Assembly (NCBI RefSeq): GCF_013410745.1
Contig: NZ_JACCFY010000001.1
Coordinates: forward strand, 1,736,001-1,800,000
Reading direction: 5' to 3'
DNA length: 64,000 bases
Origin: Nesterenkonia xinjiangensis
GTDB lineage: Bacteria > Actinomycetota > Actinomycetes > Actinomycetales > Micrococcaceae
Part shown: positions 7,692-16,161 of the stretch, piece after piece
Numbering within the stretch: the stretch's first letter is position 1
Layout: the number at the start of each line of letters is the position of its first letter
Notes under the pieces: model-generated
The model's input: the letters and a program-made list of their open reading frames with translations, nothing else
Databases searched by the model: none
What the model was told of the DNA's origin: nothing
Made by a program: the position numbers and the translations under genes

Positions 7692-8666
7692 ATGCCACGC
7701 AGCCCCCTGCAGGAGCGATCCGGCGAGGGTCGGAGCCGTCGGGTTCCGGGGAAGTCGGCTTGGCGGTGGGTCGCAGTGGCCGTGCTGCTGGGACTGATCC
7801 TCGCCGTCATCCTGCTCTCCGTGCTCGGCGACGGCGACGAGGGCACCCATGACGACGTTCACCAGCCCCCGGCCCAGGGCGACGAGTCCGCCGGTGAGGC
7901 CCATGCGGGGGCCCATATGGAGCACATCCATGGCCTCGGGGTGGATCCCTCCGACGGAGCGCTGCTGATCGCCAGCCATTACGGGCTCTTCCGGCTCGAC
8001 GACGGCGCACCGGAGCGCCTCTCCGAGGTGCAGGATTTCATGGGGTTCACCGTGGTGGATGAGGGGCGGCTGCTCGCCAGCGGGCACCCGGGCCAGGCGC
8101 AGGACGCGCCGTCGAACCTCGGGCTCATCGAGTCCTCTGACGGCGGTGCCACCTGGCAGGAGGTCTCCCTGGGCGGGGAGGCGGACTTCCATGCGCTGGA
8201 TGCTGCCGGGCAGCGGGTCTACGGCGTGGACGCCACCGGCGGGGACCAGCTGATGGTCAGTGACGACGGCGGCGAGACCTGGCAGTCTCCTGAGGCTCCG
8301 GCGATGGCCGGGGTCGCCGTCGACCTCCGCGACCCGGACTCGGTGCTCGGCACCACCCCGGACGGGCCCGTCCTCAGCACAGACGGCGGGCAGAGTTTCG
8401 CTGCCCTGCAGGACGCCCCGTTGCTGCTGGCGGTTGACTGGGCGGCCGACGGCACGCTCTACGGCCTGGACCCGGTCGGTGGTCTGCATCGCAGCGACGA
8501 TGACGGCGCCACCTGGGAGGTGACACAGGGCTCCGCGACGCTGCCGGAGGGCTACCCTGAGGCGGTGCACGCTGTGAACGGGGATGAGCTGTGGGTGGCC
8601 GTCGAAGGGGCCGTGCTGCACAGCACCGACGCCGGGGAGACCTTCGAGACCGTCCACGAGGAGTGA
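7692..8666 (+). CDS. Membrane-anchored beta-propeller protein (F510_1955 / BNR-repeat type)
   Basis: A 324-residue protein with one N-terminal membrane segment (about residues 25-44), a short Asp/His-rich linker, then HIHGLGVDP and several Asp-box motifs (SSDGGATWQ, SDDGGETWQ, STDGGQSF, SDDDGATWE, STDAGETF). These mark a sialidase/sortilin-like beta-propeller outside the membrane. Proteins with this HIHGLGVDP start are annotated as F510_1955 family glycosylhydrolases; I see no catalytic residues that prove a hydrolase. ATG 7692 follows GAGGAAG. Such genes are often near copper or stress functions in other genomes, but nothing here shows that. Confidence 0.75.
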   Translation: MPRSPLQERSGEGRSRRVPGKSAWRWVAVAVLLGLILAVILLSVLGDGDEGTHDDVHQPPAQGDESAGEAHAGAHMEHIHGLGVDPSDGALLIASHYGLFRLDDGAPERLSEVQDFMGFTVVDEGRLLASGHPGQAQDAPSNLGLIESSDGGATWQEVSLGGEADFHALDAAGQRVYGVDATGGDQLMVSDDGGETWQSPEAPAMAGVAVDLRDPDSVLGTTPDGPVLSTDGGQSFAALQDAPLLLAVDWAADGTLYGLDPVGGLHRSDDDGATWEVTQGSATLPEGYPEAVHAVNGDELWVAVEGAVLHSTDAGETFETVHEE

Positions 8667-8772
8667 GCAGGGCTCACGAGCTCCACCGACGGCGCGGCTG
8701 TGTGCACACGTCGCCGTCAGGTTCTGTGTACGCTGGCTTCGAGAATTCCACGCTCTTCCCAAGGAGGCCCCT

Positions 8773-9258
8773 GTGGCGCTGACCCGCGATGTGACCATCG
8801 AGATCCCCGCCGGATCCCGGGTGAAGTACGAGATCGATCACGAGACCCACCGTCTGCGTCTGGACCGTGTGCTGTTCACCTCCATGCAGTACCCGACCCA
8901 TTACGGTTACTTCGACGACACCCTCGGCGAGGACGGCGACCCGCTGGACGCGCTGGTCTACATCCCGGAGATCGACCTGATCCCCGGCGTGGTCGTCGAG
9001 GCACGCCCGATCGGCGTGCTGAACATGACCGACGACGGCGGCGGTGACGCCAAGCTGGTCTGCGTCCCGGATGACAAGCGCTTCGACCACATCCAGGAGC
9101 TGGAGGACCTCGGCGAGTTCCTCAAGGGGGAGATCGAGCACTTCTTCACCCGGTACAAGGACCTCGAGCCAGGCAAGTGGGTCAAGATCGAGGGCTGGGA
9201 GGGCCGCGAGGCCGCCGAGGCCGAGCTGCAGCGCAGCATCGAGCGGTACGGCAGCTGA
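8773..9258 (+). CDS. ppa: Inorganic pyrophosphatase
   Basis: A 161-residue soluble family I pyrophosphatase, hydrolysing PPi to two phosphates with Mg2+. The signature DGDPLD (54-59) carries the metal-binding aspartates; SRVKYEIDHETHRLRLDRVL and YPTHYGY are also typical. GTG 8773 follows a strong AAGGAGG. Length matches the bacterial family. A possible promoter with extended -10 TGTGTACGCT lies about 45 bases upstream. Confidence 0.97.
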   Translation: MALTRDVTIEIPAGSRVKYEIDHETHRLRLDRVLFTSMQYPTHYGYFDDTLGEDGDPLDALVYIPEIDLIPGVVVEARPIGVLNMTDDGGGDAKLVCVPDDKRFDHIQELEDLGEFLKGEIEHFFTRYKDLEPGKWVKIEGWEGREAAEAELQRSIERYGS

Positions 9259-9338
9259 CCCGGGCTCAGCTGAGCTGGAGCGGGGGGAGGGGCCGCACGC
9301 TCGGCTGTTCCGCCCTGCCCCGTGCCGCCCACCTGTGG

Positions 9339-9350
9339 TGTGATGGATCC
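9339..9350 (+). promoter_or_regulatory. Leaderless-type -10 box of the metalloprotease gene
   Basis: TGTGAT (9339-9344) is 6 bases before the ATG at 9351. It is weaker than the other boxes of this kind because position 2 is G. Confidence 0.35.
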
Positions 9351-10658
9351 ATGGAGCACACCGTCGCAGAGCCGTCGACCGAAAACCCCGCCGACGGAAC
9401 CCCCGCAGAGTCCCCCGCTGACCTGCTCATCGCCTGGGACGTCGCCGAGCAGTCCGCCGCCCGGCTCGTCCCTCCCGGGCCGCGGCTGTCCGCCCGCGAG
9501 GCGGCCGCGGAGGTCTCCGCGCTGCGCGACGCCGCCCACGCCAGCGTGGACCACGTCCACCGCATCACCGGCCTGGAGGCCGCCGCCGGGCTCGGCGCCG
9601 GCTCGGAGGCCGGGAACTCGGACACCTTCATCGTCGACCGTGCCACCTGGGCGAAGGCGAACGCCGCATCCTTCCGCCGTCTGCTCACCCCTGCGTTGGA
9701 GGAGGCTGTCGCCGCCAAGCCGGAGATGGTCAGGCCCGGCAGCAGCACCCAGGTGTTCGGCTCGGCCGTCGCCGGCACGGAGCTCGGCGCGGTCCTGGGC
9801 TTCCTCTCGGCGAACGTGCTCGGCCAGTTCGACCCCTTCGCCCCCGAGGGGGGCCGGCTCATGCTGGTGGCCCCCAATGTGGTGATGCTGCGCCAGGAGC
9901 TCAACCTCGAGCCCGCTGACTTCCGGCTCTGGGTGTGTCTCCACGAGCAGACCCACCGGGTCCAGTTCGCCGCGGCCCCCTGGCTGCCCGAGCATCTGCT
10001 GGGGCTGATCGGCACGCTCTCCAGCTCCACCCTCGGAGCGGCCGACTCGCTCGGGGATCGGCTCGCCGAGGCTCTGCGCCACCTGAAGGAGGAGCTGCAG
10101 CAGCGCGGCGAGGACCAGGACGGCGTGTCAGGAGCGGACGACGACGGCGAATCCTCTGACGGCGAATCCTCTGACGGCGAATCCTCTGACGGCGGCTCCC
10201 GTGACGCGCAGGCCCACGGCGGCGCGAGCGGGCCTCCGCGCAACCGCCTCATCGAGCTGATCGGCAGCGAGGAGGCTCGCGAGGCCTACTCGCAGATCAC
10301 CGCAGTGATGAGCCTGCTGGAGGGCCACGCCAACCACGTGATGGACGCCGTCGACTCCTCGATCGTGCCCTCCGTGAAGACCATCCGCCGACGTTTCCAG
10401 GACCGGGGCAAGCACCGCAGCATCCTGGAGCGCTGGGTCAGGAGGCTGCTCCAGCTCGACGTCAAGGCCCGCCAGTACACCGACGGCCAGCGATTCGTCA
10501 GCCGTGTGGTCGAGACCGTCGGCATGGAGCGGTTCAACCAGGTCTGGGAGAGTGCAGAGCACCTGCCCACCGAGGAGGAGCTGCACGATCCTGACCGGTG
10601 GGTCGCCCGGATGGGCTTCGCCGAGATCTCCGCCGCCGAGACCCCCGCCGAGGACTGA
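9351..10658 (+). CDS. Zinc-dependent metalloprotease (DUF2342 / F420-associated family)
   Basis: A 435-residue zincin-like protein with the motif His198-Glu-Gln-Thr-His202 in LHEQTHRVQF. Downstream are LLEGHANHVMDAVD and KARQYTDGQRFV, as in the actinobacterial family (DUF2342) that sits next to tilS-hpt and has been called coenzyme F420 biosynthesis-associated. Between the HExxH helix and the C-terminal part lies an acidic Ser/Asp stretch containing three DGESS repeats, so this linker is probably disordered. Its stop is one base before the tilS start, implying translational coupling. The natural substrate is not known. Confidence 0.85.
   Translation: MEHTVAEPSTENPADGTPAESPADLLIAWDVAEQSAARLVPPGPRLSAREAAAEVSALRDAAHASVDHVHRITGLEAAAGLGAGSEAGNSDTFIVDRATWAKANAASFRRLLTPALEEAVAAKPEMVRPGSSTQVFGSAVAGTELGAVLGFLSANVLGQFDPFAPEGGRLMLVAPNVVMLRQELNLEPADFRLWVCLHEQTHRVQFAAAPWLPEHLLGLIGTLSSSTLGAADSLGDRLAEALRHLKEELQQRGEDQDGVSGADDDGESSDGESSDGESSDGGSRDAQAHGGASGPPRNRLIELIGSEEAREAYSQITAVMSLLEGHANHVMDAVDSSIVPSVKTIRRRFQDRGKHRSILERWVRRLLQLDVKARQYTDGQRFVSRVVETVGMERFNQVWESAEHLPTEEELHDPDRWVARMGFAEISAAETPAED
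10143..10187 (+). repeat. 15-bp tandem repeat, three copies, inside the metalloprotease gene
   Basis: GACGGCGAATCCTCT occurs three times head to tail (10143, 10158, 10173), with a degenerate fourth copy, encoding repeated Asp-Gly-Glu-Ser-Ser. The unit is a multiple of three, so copy-number change would not shift the frame. Confidence 0.9.
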
Positions 10659-10659
10659 G

Positions 10660-11679
10660 ATGGCGGCCCTGCCCCCGGTGGTGGGCGCTGCCCGCCGGGC
10701 CGTGGCCGAGATGCTCGATCCGGACCGGCCGAACCTGGTGGCCTGCTCCGGCGGCGCTGATTCCCTGGCGCTCGCCGTTGCGGCCTCCCACCTTCACCGC
10801 CGGGGCGAGGCGGTGGTGGGCGCCGTCGTGGTGGACCACCGGCTGCACGCGAGGAGCGCGGAGGTCACAGCCGTCGCCCGGGAGCAGCTTGACGTCTTGG
10901 GCCTGGATCCGCTGCGCATCCTCACCGTCGAGGTCGATCAGGACTCCGCGGAAGGGCCGGAGGCCGCCGCCCGACGCGCCCGCTACGGGGCCTTCCACCG
11001 TGCCATGGCCGAGACGGGGGCATCCCGGGTGCTGCTCGCCCACACCCGGGATGACCAGGCCGAACAGGTGCTGCTGGGCCTGGCGCGCGGATCTGGGACC
11101 CGCTCGCTCGCGGGCATGCCGGCGGTGCGCGGCCCGTTCCGCCGTCCGCTGCTGGGGCTCAGCCGCCGGGACACCGACGCGATCTGCCTGTGGGCAGGGC
11201 TCACCCCCTGGCAGGATCCGGCCAACCAGGACCCGCGGCTGCTGCGTTCCCGGGTGCGGACCGAGGTGCTGCCCCACCTGGAGGAGCACCTCTCCTCATC
11301 AGTGCGCGAGGCGCTGGCCCGCACCGCCCAGATCGCCGCGGAGGACGCCGATCTCCTCGACGCTCAGGCCAAGGAGATCTTCGCTGTGCTGCTGGAGGAC
11401 CCCGACGACGCCGGCCGCCTCCGGCTTCCGCTGGATCGGCTGAAGAGCGAGCCGGCGGCGCTGCGGCGTCGGATCATCGCCCTGGCGGTGGTGGCCGTGG
11501 GCGGGTCTGCGCCCTCCTTCGAGCGGCTGCGGGCGGTGGAGTCGCTGCTGGCACGGCAGGGTTCGGCGGGGCCGATCCAGCTGGAGGGTCACGTCACGGC
11601 ACATCGGGGCACGCACGATTCGCCCGACTATGGAAAACTTGTGCTCGTTCCTCGGGGCGCCGCCGCGCCGGGGCCCTGA
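10660..11679 (+). CDS. tilS: tRNA(Ile)-lysidine synthase
   Basis: A 339-residue N-type ATP pyrophosphatase that converts C34 of the CAU-anticodon tRNA-Ile to lysidine. The PP-loop SGGADS is at residues 30-35. HTRDDQAEQVLLGLARGSG and the WQDPANQDPRLLRSRVR segment (usual W-x-D-P-x-N form) follow. ATG 10660 is one base after the metalloprotease stop. The C-terminal domain is short, as usual in actinobacteria. It is followed by hpt after 90 bases. Confidence 0.93.
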   Translation: MAALPPVVGAARRAVAEMLDPDRPNLVACSGGADSLALAVAASHLHRRGEAVVGAVVVDHRLHARSAEVTAVAREQLDVLGLDPLRILTVEVDQDSAEGPEAAARRARYGAFHRAMAETGASRVLLAHTRDDQAEQVLLGLARGSGTRSLAGMPAVRGPFRRPLLGLSRRDTDAICLWAGLTPWQDPANQDPRLLRSRVRTEVLPHLEEHLSSSVREALARTAQIAAEDADLLDAQAKEIFAVLLEDPDDAGRLRLPLDRLKSEPAALRRRIIALAVVAVGGSAPSFERLRAVESLLARQGSAGPIQLEGHVTAHRGTHDSPDYGKLVLVPRGAAAPGP

Positions 11680-11769
11680 GGATCCGGCCCAGGAGGCCGG
11701 TCCACCGATCATCTGCCGCACGGGGCGCACCGCCCGACACCGCCCACACTGAGGAGCGCATCAGCACTC

Positions 11770-12321
11770 ATGGACGCCCAGGACGTCACTGCAGACCTGA
11801 CCGAGGTCCTCTGCACCAAGGAAGAGATCGACGCACGCATCAAGGAGCTCGCCGCGGAGATCGACCGTGACTATGCCGACAAGGATGTGCTCCTGGTGGG
11901 GGTGCTCAAGGGCGCGGTGATGGTCATGGCTGACCTCTCCCGTGCGTTGAGCAGTCACGTGACCATGGACTGGATGGCGGTGTCCTCCTACGGCTCCGGC
12001 ACGAAGTCCTCCGGAGTGGTCCGCATCCTGAAGGACCTCGACGCCGATCTGATGAATCGTCACGTGCTCATCGTGGAGGACATCATCGATTCCGGCCTGA
12101 CGTTGTCCTGGTTGAAGTCCAACCTGGAGTCTCGAGGCCCCGCCTCGGTGGAGATCTGCACCCTGTTGCGGAAGCCGGATGCGGTCAAGGTGGACATCGA
12201 CGTCAAGTACGTCGGCATGGACATCCCGAACAAGTTCGTGGTCGGCTACGGCCTGGACTTCGCGGAGAAGTACCGAAACCTCGACTGCGTGGGGATCCTC
12301 GCCCCGCACGTCTACGAGTGA
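11770..12321 (+). CDS. hpt: Hypoxanthine phosphoribosyltransferase
   Basis: A 183-residue type I PRTase that salvages hypoxanthine and guanine to IMP and GMP. The PRPP-binding motif [14 protein letters not shown] is at residues 99-112; [15 protein letters not shown] and [11 protein letters not shown] are the family's substrate-binding segments. In most actinobacteria ftsH follows directly. Here a hairpin and about 9.5 kb of accessory genes separate them. Confidence 0.96.
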   Translation: MDAQDVTADLTEVLCTKEEIDARIKELAAEIDRDYADKDVLLVGVLKGAVMVMADLSRALSSHVTMDWMAVSSYGSGTKSSGVVRILKDLDADLMNRHVLIVEDIIDSGLTLSWLKSNLESRGPASVEICTLLRKPDAVKVDIDVKYVGMDIPNKFVVGYGLDFAEKYRNLDCVGILAPHVYE

Positions 12322-12325
12322 CCCC

Positions 12326-12353
12326 CGGGTGGGCGGCTCGGACCGCCGACCCG
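12326..12353 (+). terminator. Hairpin after hpt
   Basis: CGGGT-G-GGCGG (12326-12336) pairs with CCGCC-G-ACCCG (12343-12353), 10 pairs with one G-G mismatch and a 6-base loop. It starts 5 bases after the hpt stop and has no T-run. Confidence 0.5.
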
Positions 12354-12366
12354 TGATGTTATAAAC

Positions 12367-12382
12367 TGTCATCTGCGTCACA
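12367..12382. promoter_or_regulatory. Candidate GntR operator, copy 1
   Basis: TGTCATCTGCGTCACA lies upstream of the GntR gene. The same TGTCATCNNCGTCACA recurs at 13333-13348 upstream of the adjacent transporter. Both copies are preceded by TTATAAACT (12359 and 13315). Confidence 0.5.
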
Positions 12383-12447
12383 CCGCTCAGAGCTCGCCTC
12401 TGCTGCGCTGCGGCCTGCGTCGTGCTGTCGATCGGATGAGGTGAGCT

Positions 12448-13122
12448 GTGGCATCGTCGGGAGCACGGTCGGCCCTGGGGGGTTCCCTGCGGCCGGTCTC
12501 CAAGGCTGCGGCCGCCTATGCCACGCTTCGGAAGAGCATCCGCGTCGGTGATCTCGAGCCGGGGGAGCGGGTCACCCTCAAACGGCTCTCCGAGCACCTG
12601 GGCATGAGCCTGACCCCGGTGCGTGAGGCGTTGAACCGCCTGGAGTCCGAGGGCTTCGTGGTGCATGACCCCCATCGGGGCACCTTCATCGCCGAACTGA
12701 CCGTCGAGCGCATCGAGCAGGTCTACCGTCTGCGCTGCGTGTTGGAGCCGATGGCTGTCCGGCTCGCCGGTGAGCGTGCCACTTCGAACGACCTGGCTCG
12801 CCTCCACGAGCTGGTGGTGGCCTGCGACGAGGCGGGGACTCCGCTGGAGACCGTGGAGAGCAACGAGGAGCTCCATCTGGCGATCTATCGGCTCAGCGGC
12901 GACGCCCTGCTGGCGGGCTTCATCGACCAGCTCTGGGCCGGCATGCCGTATCCCTCTCTGGGTCTCTATGGATCAGTCTCGCGGGTGGGACAGTCCTCCG
13001 AGGAGCACCACCGCATCGTCGATGCGATGGCCGAGGGGCGGCTCGACGACGCCGCCGAGGCCATGCGGGTGCACATCGAGCACGGTCGTGAGGCGGCACT
13101 GCGGAACCTTCGCGAGGACTGA
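12448..13122 (+). CDS. GntR family (FadR/FCD-type) transcriptional regulator
   Basis: A 224-residue regulator. The N-terminal winged HTH includes GDLEPGERVTLKRLSEHLG and TPVREALNRLESEGFV (about residues 30-75). The C-terminal all-helical FCD domain, which binds small carboxylates, runs to the end; its metal-site histidines may include those in HLAIYR and EEHHRIVDA. GTG 12448 follows GAGGTGA. It lies just upstream of a 2-hydroxycarboxylate transporter, and both promoters share a 16-base motif. Control by a hydroxycarboxylate such as malate or citrate is inference. Confidence 0.85.
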   Translation: MASSGARSALGGSLRPVSKAAAAYATLRKSIRVGDLEPGERVTLKRLSEHLGMSLTPVREALNRLESEGFVVHDPHRGTFIAELTVERIEQVYRLRCVLEPMAVRLAGERATSNDLARLHELVVACDEAGTPLETVESNEELHLAIYRLSGDALLAGFIDQLWAGMPYPSLGLYGSVSRVGQSSEEHHRIVDAMAEGRLDDAAEAMRVHIEHGREAALRNLRED

Positions 13123-13448
13123 GCGCCGAGGGTCGAGCCCTCAGGGCTGGACACCGTCGTCGTCGCAGCTGTCTGCCCAGCGTGTCGCGCTGACCGGCAC
13201 CTCCTCGGAGCTGGAGCGCGTCAGTCCGGCATGGTGCGTCCCCATCGAGTTCCGGATTGCGGCAGCAGCCGGTGATCATGGCCTCCAGGTGCTTCACATC
13301 ACCAGGGTTGATATTTTATAAACTCCCCGCTAATGTCATCCCCGTCACAATGATGTGACCCACATGACACCCGCCAAGCAGCGAGCGGACCATCCGAGGA
13401 GTTCGGCCGGTCGGCCCGCACGGACCGGAAGACGATGGGGAGACACTG
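13123..13448 (+). other. Intergenic region between the GntR regulator and transporter genes
   Basis: 326 bases without a gene. It holds TTATAAACT (13315-13323), the second candidate GntR operator (13333-13348) and an overlapping dyad GTCACA-N4-TGTGAC (13343-13358). Otherwise it is featureless. Confidence 0.5.
13333..13348. promoter_or_regulatory. Candidate GntR operator, copy 2
   Basis: TGTCATCCCCGTCACA matches the motif upstream of the GntR gene at 14 of 16 positions. It lies about 100 bases before the transporter start. Confidence 0.5.
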
Positions 13449-14846
13449 ATGGAACGGACATCGCGTACGACAACAGAAGGGCAGCATGTGCCCGAACACC
13501 AGGGAGGGGACCGGCCTGCCGTCGACGCCACGGCGGAGATATCGCGTCCGGAGAGCTGGACTCGCATCATGGGGCTGCCCATCGGCTGGTTCGCACTGCT
13601 ATTCGCCATCGTGGCCGTCTGTGCCGCCCTCGGCGTGCTGCCCACATCGATGTTGGCAGGCTTCGCCGTGGTGATCCTGATCGGCGGGCTGCTGAACTGG
13701 ATCGGCGGACGTGTCCCGGGGTTGCGCAACTACGGCCTCCCGACGGTGCTGTGCATCCTCACTCCAGCGGTCCTGCTGCACTTCGGCCTGTTCCCGACGT
13801 CGCTGGCGGAGACCATGGACGTCTTCACCGACGGCGGCCAGATCGGGTTCATCGACCTCTACATCGCCAGCCTGATCGCCGGCTCCATCCTGGGTATGCC
13901 GCGCGCCCTGCTGCTCAAGGCCGGCGCGCGCATCGCCGTGCCGCTGCTGGGCACCATCGTCTCCGTCTTCCTCGTGATCGGCCTGATCGGCACCGCCCTG
14001 GGCTTCGGGCTGCGCGAGTCGGTCCTCTTCATCGCGGCGCCGATCATCGGTGGTGGCGTGGGTGCAGGCATCGTGCCGATGTCCGGGATCTATGCGGACC
14101 AGATGGGCGGTGACGCCGGCGCCTACGTGGCCCAGCTGATCCCCGCGGTGATCATCGCCAACGTGCTGACCATCTTCTGCGCCGGCATCTTCAACGGCAT
14201 CACCTATAAGGGCCAGCAGTTCTTCCTGGGCTTCAACGGCAACGGGCAGATCGTCCGGGTGGAGGGGGGCGCCGATCAGTTCAAGTCCAAGCCGAAGCCG
14301 ACCTCCGGAGCGTTCTCCGTGCTGCTGGTCGGTCTGACCATGGCCTGCACGCTGTTCCTGCTGGGCACCCTCGTGGCCGAGTTCGTCCCGGGCATCCACG
14401 CCTACGCCTGGACGATCCTGCTGGCGGCGCTGATCAAGATCTTCGGTCTGGTGCCGGAGGCGTTCGAGGACGCCGTCTCGACGTGGTTCGCCTTCGTCTC
14501 GAGCACGCTGACGCCGGCCCTGCTGGTCGGCATCTCCATCACCTATTTCGAGTTCGACGAGCTCGGTGCCCTGCTCTCCGACTGGCGCTACCCCGTGCTG
14601 GTGGTGCTGGCCGTCATCGTCGCCATCCTGGTGTCCGGTGCGCTGGGCTGGCTGGTGAAGATGTACTTCGCCGAGACCTCTGTGGCCATCGGCATGGGCA
14701 TGACGGACATGGGCGGCACGGGTGACGTCGCCGTGGTCTCCGCGGCGAACCGGCTCGAGCTGATGCCCTTCCTCCAGGTCAGCTCGCGCATCGGTGGGGC
14801 GTTGGTGCTGTTGAGCGTCTCCCTGCTGATCCCGATCCTGGGCTGA
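13449..14846 (+). CDS. 2-hydroxycarboxylate transporter family protein (CitS/MleP-like)
   Basis: A 465-residue membrane protein of the 2HCT family, which carries citrate or malate with Na+ or H+, or in exchange. The two diagnostic re-entrant loops are present: IIGGGVGAGIVPMS (about 198-211) and GMTDMGGTGDVAVVSAANR (about 417-435), each with a GGxG core. A hydrophilic N-terminus of about 35 residues precedes the first membrane segment. ATG 13449 follows GGGGAGA. No citrate lyase, oxaloacetate decarboxylase or malolactic enzyme gene is adjacent, so it probably feeds central metabolism. The preceding GntR gene is the likely regulator. Confidence 0.88.
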   Translation: MERTSRTTTEGQHVPEHQGGDRPAVDATAEISRPESWTRIMGLPIGWFALLFAIVAVCAALGVLPTSMLAGFAVVILIGGLLNWIGGRVPGLRNYGLPTVLCILTPAVLLHFGLFPTSLAETMDVFTDGGQIGFIDLYIASLIAGSILGMPRALLLKAGARIAVPLLGTIVSVFLVIGLIGTALGFGLRESVLFIAAPIIGGGVGAGIVPMSGIYADQMGGDAGAYVAQLIPAVIIANVLTIFCAGIFNGITYKGQQFFLGFNGNGQIVRVEGGADQFKSKPKPTSGAFSVLLVGLTMACTLFLLGTLVAEFVPGIHAYAWTILLAALIKIFGLVPEAFEDAVSTWFAFVSSTLTPALLVGISITYFEFDELGALLSDWRYPVLVVLAVIVAILVSGALGWLVKMYFAETSVAIGMGMTDMGGTGDVAVVSAANRLELMPFLQVSSRIGGALVLLSVSLLIPILG

Positions 14847-14865
14847 GCAGGGCGCGCCAGCGATC

Positions 14866-14886
14866 TATTGCGAGATGTTCGCAATA
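14866..14886. promoter_or_regulatory. Palindromic operator upstream of the metal-chelate permease
   Basis: TATTGCGA (14866-14873) and TCGCAATA (14879-14886) form a perfect 8-bp inverted repeat with a 5-base spacer, ending 3 bases before the -10 box. The size and the TGCGA-N5-TCGCA core resemble Fur-family sites. A repressor here would block the promoter; its identity is inferred. Confidence 0.6.
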
Positions 14887-14889
14887 ACG

Positions 14890-14901
14890 TAGTATGACAG
14901 G
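14890..14901 (+). promoter_or_regulatory. Leaderless-type -10 box of the FecCD permease gene
   Basis: TAGTAT (14890-14895) is 6 bases before the GTG at 14902. The palindrome just upstream covers the spacer and -35 side. Confidence 0.6.
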
Positions 14902-16161
14902 GTGCCCCAGTCTCCACCCGCCCTGTCCTCCACCACGCGGGCCCCGTCGTCTCGCCCGACTGCGGAGCAGGCGGCCGACGACGCGGGGCCCGTGGGAGAC
15001 GGGATCCCCCCGTCAGGCCCTGCGTCTGCCCTGGGTGACACCGGCGTCGCCCGTCAGGTAGCCCTGACCCGACGGTGGGTGCTGCGCTTCCAGCGTGCCG
15101 TCGTGCTCCTCCTGGCGCTGGGGATCATCGGCATCGTGCTCCTCTCGGTCTCCACCGGGCCGATCAGTCTGACCATGATCGACGCGGGGCGGCTCATCCT
15201 CGGGCATCTGATCCCGGGGATGCCGTGGATGTCCGACGGCAGCTACACCGGCCTGGAGGACCAGGCGGTCTGGCAGTTCCGTCTGCCACGAGTGCTCCTG
15301 GCCCTGATCGGGGGCGCCGGGCTGGCATTGGCCGGAGGACTGATGCAGGCGGTGGTGCGGAACCCGCTGGCCGAGCCCTACCTGCTCGGGGTCTCCTCCG
15401 GGGCCGGGCTCGGCGCCGTCGCGGTGATCTCCTTCGGCTCGGCGGCCCTGGGCGGGGTCACGATCTCCGTGGCCGCCTTCGTCGGCGCGCTGGCCGCCAC
15501 CGGGGCCGTGTTCCTCTGTGCTCAGCAGGACGGCGTCGTCGCCCCGACCCGGCTGATCCTCGCAGGTGTCGCGCTGGGCTCGCTGCTGAGCGCGGTCACC
15601 AGCTTCCTCACCCTCACCGGGGACGCCCACCAGGTGTTCTCGGTGATGTTCTTCCTGCTCGGCAGCCTTTCGGCGGCCACGTTCGGCCAGCTGGTGCTTC
15701 CTGCGGTCGTGCTGGGGCTGGTGCTCGTCTTCGCAGGAGTCAACGCCCGTGGGCTCAATGCCCTGATGGCCGGGGACGAGACCGCCACTGCACTGGGCGT
15801 GAACGTCAACGTCCTGCGCATCGGCTCCCTGGTGCTGGCCGCTCTGCTGACCGCCTCTGTGGTCGCGGTCTGCGGCGGCATCGGTTTCGTGGGGCTGATC
15901 ATCCCGCACACGGCACGGCTGCTGGTGGGGTCGGACCACCGGCTGATGCTCCCGGTCGCCGTGCTGGGAGGCGCGCTGTTCCTCGCCGCCGCGGACCTCG
16001 CGGCACGGACCGCCGCCGCTCCGACCGAAGTGCCCATCGGGATCTTCACCGCCGCCGTCGGCGCGCCGTTCTTCCTGTGGCTGCTGCGCCCCCGGCGTGC
16101 GCGGAGCTTCTGGGGCGGACGTCTCCGGAGCCTGCGCGGCCGGATGGAGGCGGGCGCATGA
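14902..16161 (+). CDS. FecCD/BtuC-type ABC permease (iron-chelate uptake)
   Basis: A 419-residue polytopic permease with an unusually long hydrophilic N-terminus (about 55 residues). WQFRLPRVLLALIGGAGLALAGGLMQAVVRNPLAEPYLLGVSSGAGLG (seen in pieces) is the strongly conserved opening of FecCD permeases, and GGIGFVGLIIPHTARLLVGSDHR is their coupling-helix region. It imports a metal-chelate or corrinoid together with the next two genes. Its stop overlaps the ATPase start (ATGA). The upstream palindrome points to metal control. Confidence 0.9.
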   Translation: MPQSPPALSSTTRAPSSRPTAEQAADDAGPVGDGIPPSGPASALGDTGVARQVALTRRWVLRFQRAVVLLLALGIIGIVLLSVSTGPISLTMIDAGRLILGHLIPGMPWMSDGSYTGLEDQAVWQFRLPRVLLALIGGAGLALAGGLMQAVVRNPLAEPYLLGVSSGAGLGAVAVISFGSAALGGVTISVAAFVGALAATGAVFLCAQQDGVVAPTRLILAGVALGSLLSAVTSFLTLTGDAHQVFSVMFFLLGSLSAATFGQLVLPAVVLGLVLVFAGVNARGLNALMAGDETATALGVNVNVLRIGSLVLAALLTASVVAVCGGIGFVGLIIPHTARLLVGSDHRLMLPVAVLGGALFLAAADLAARTAAAPTEVPIGIFTAAVGAPFFLWLLRPRRARSFWGGRLRSLRGRMEAGA

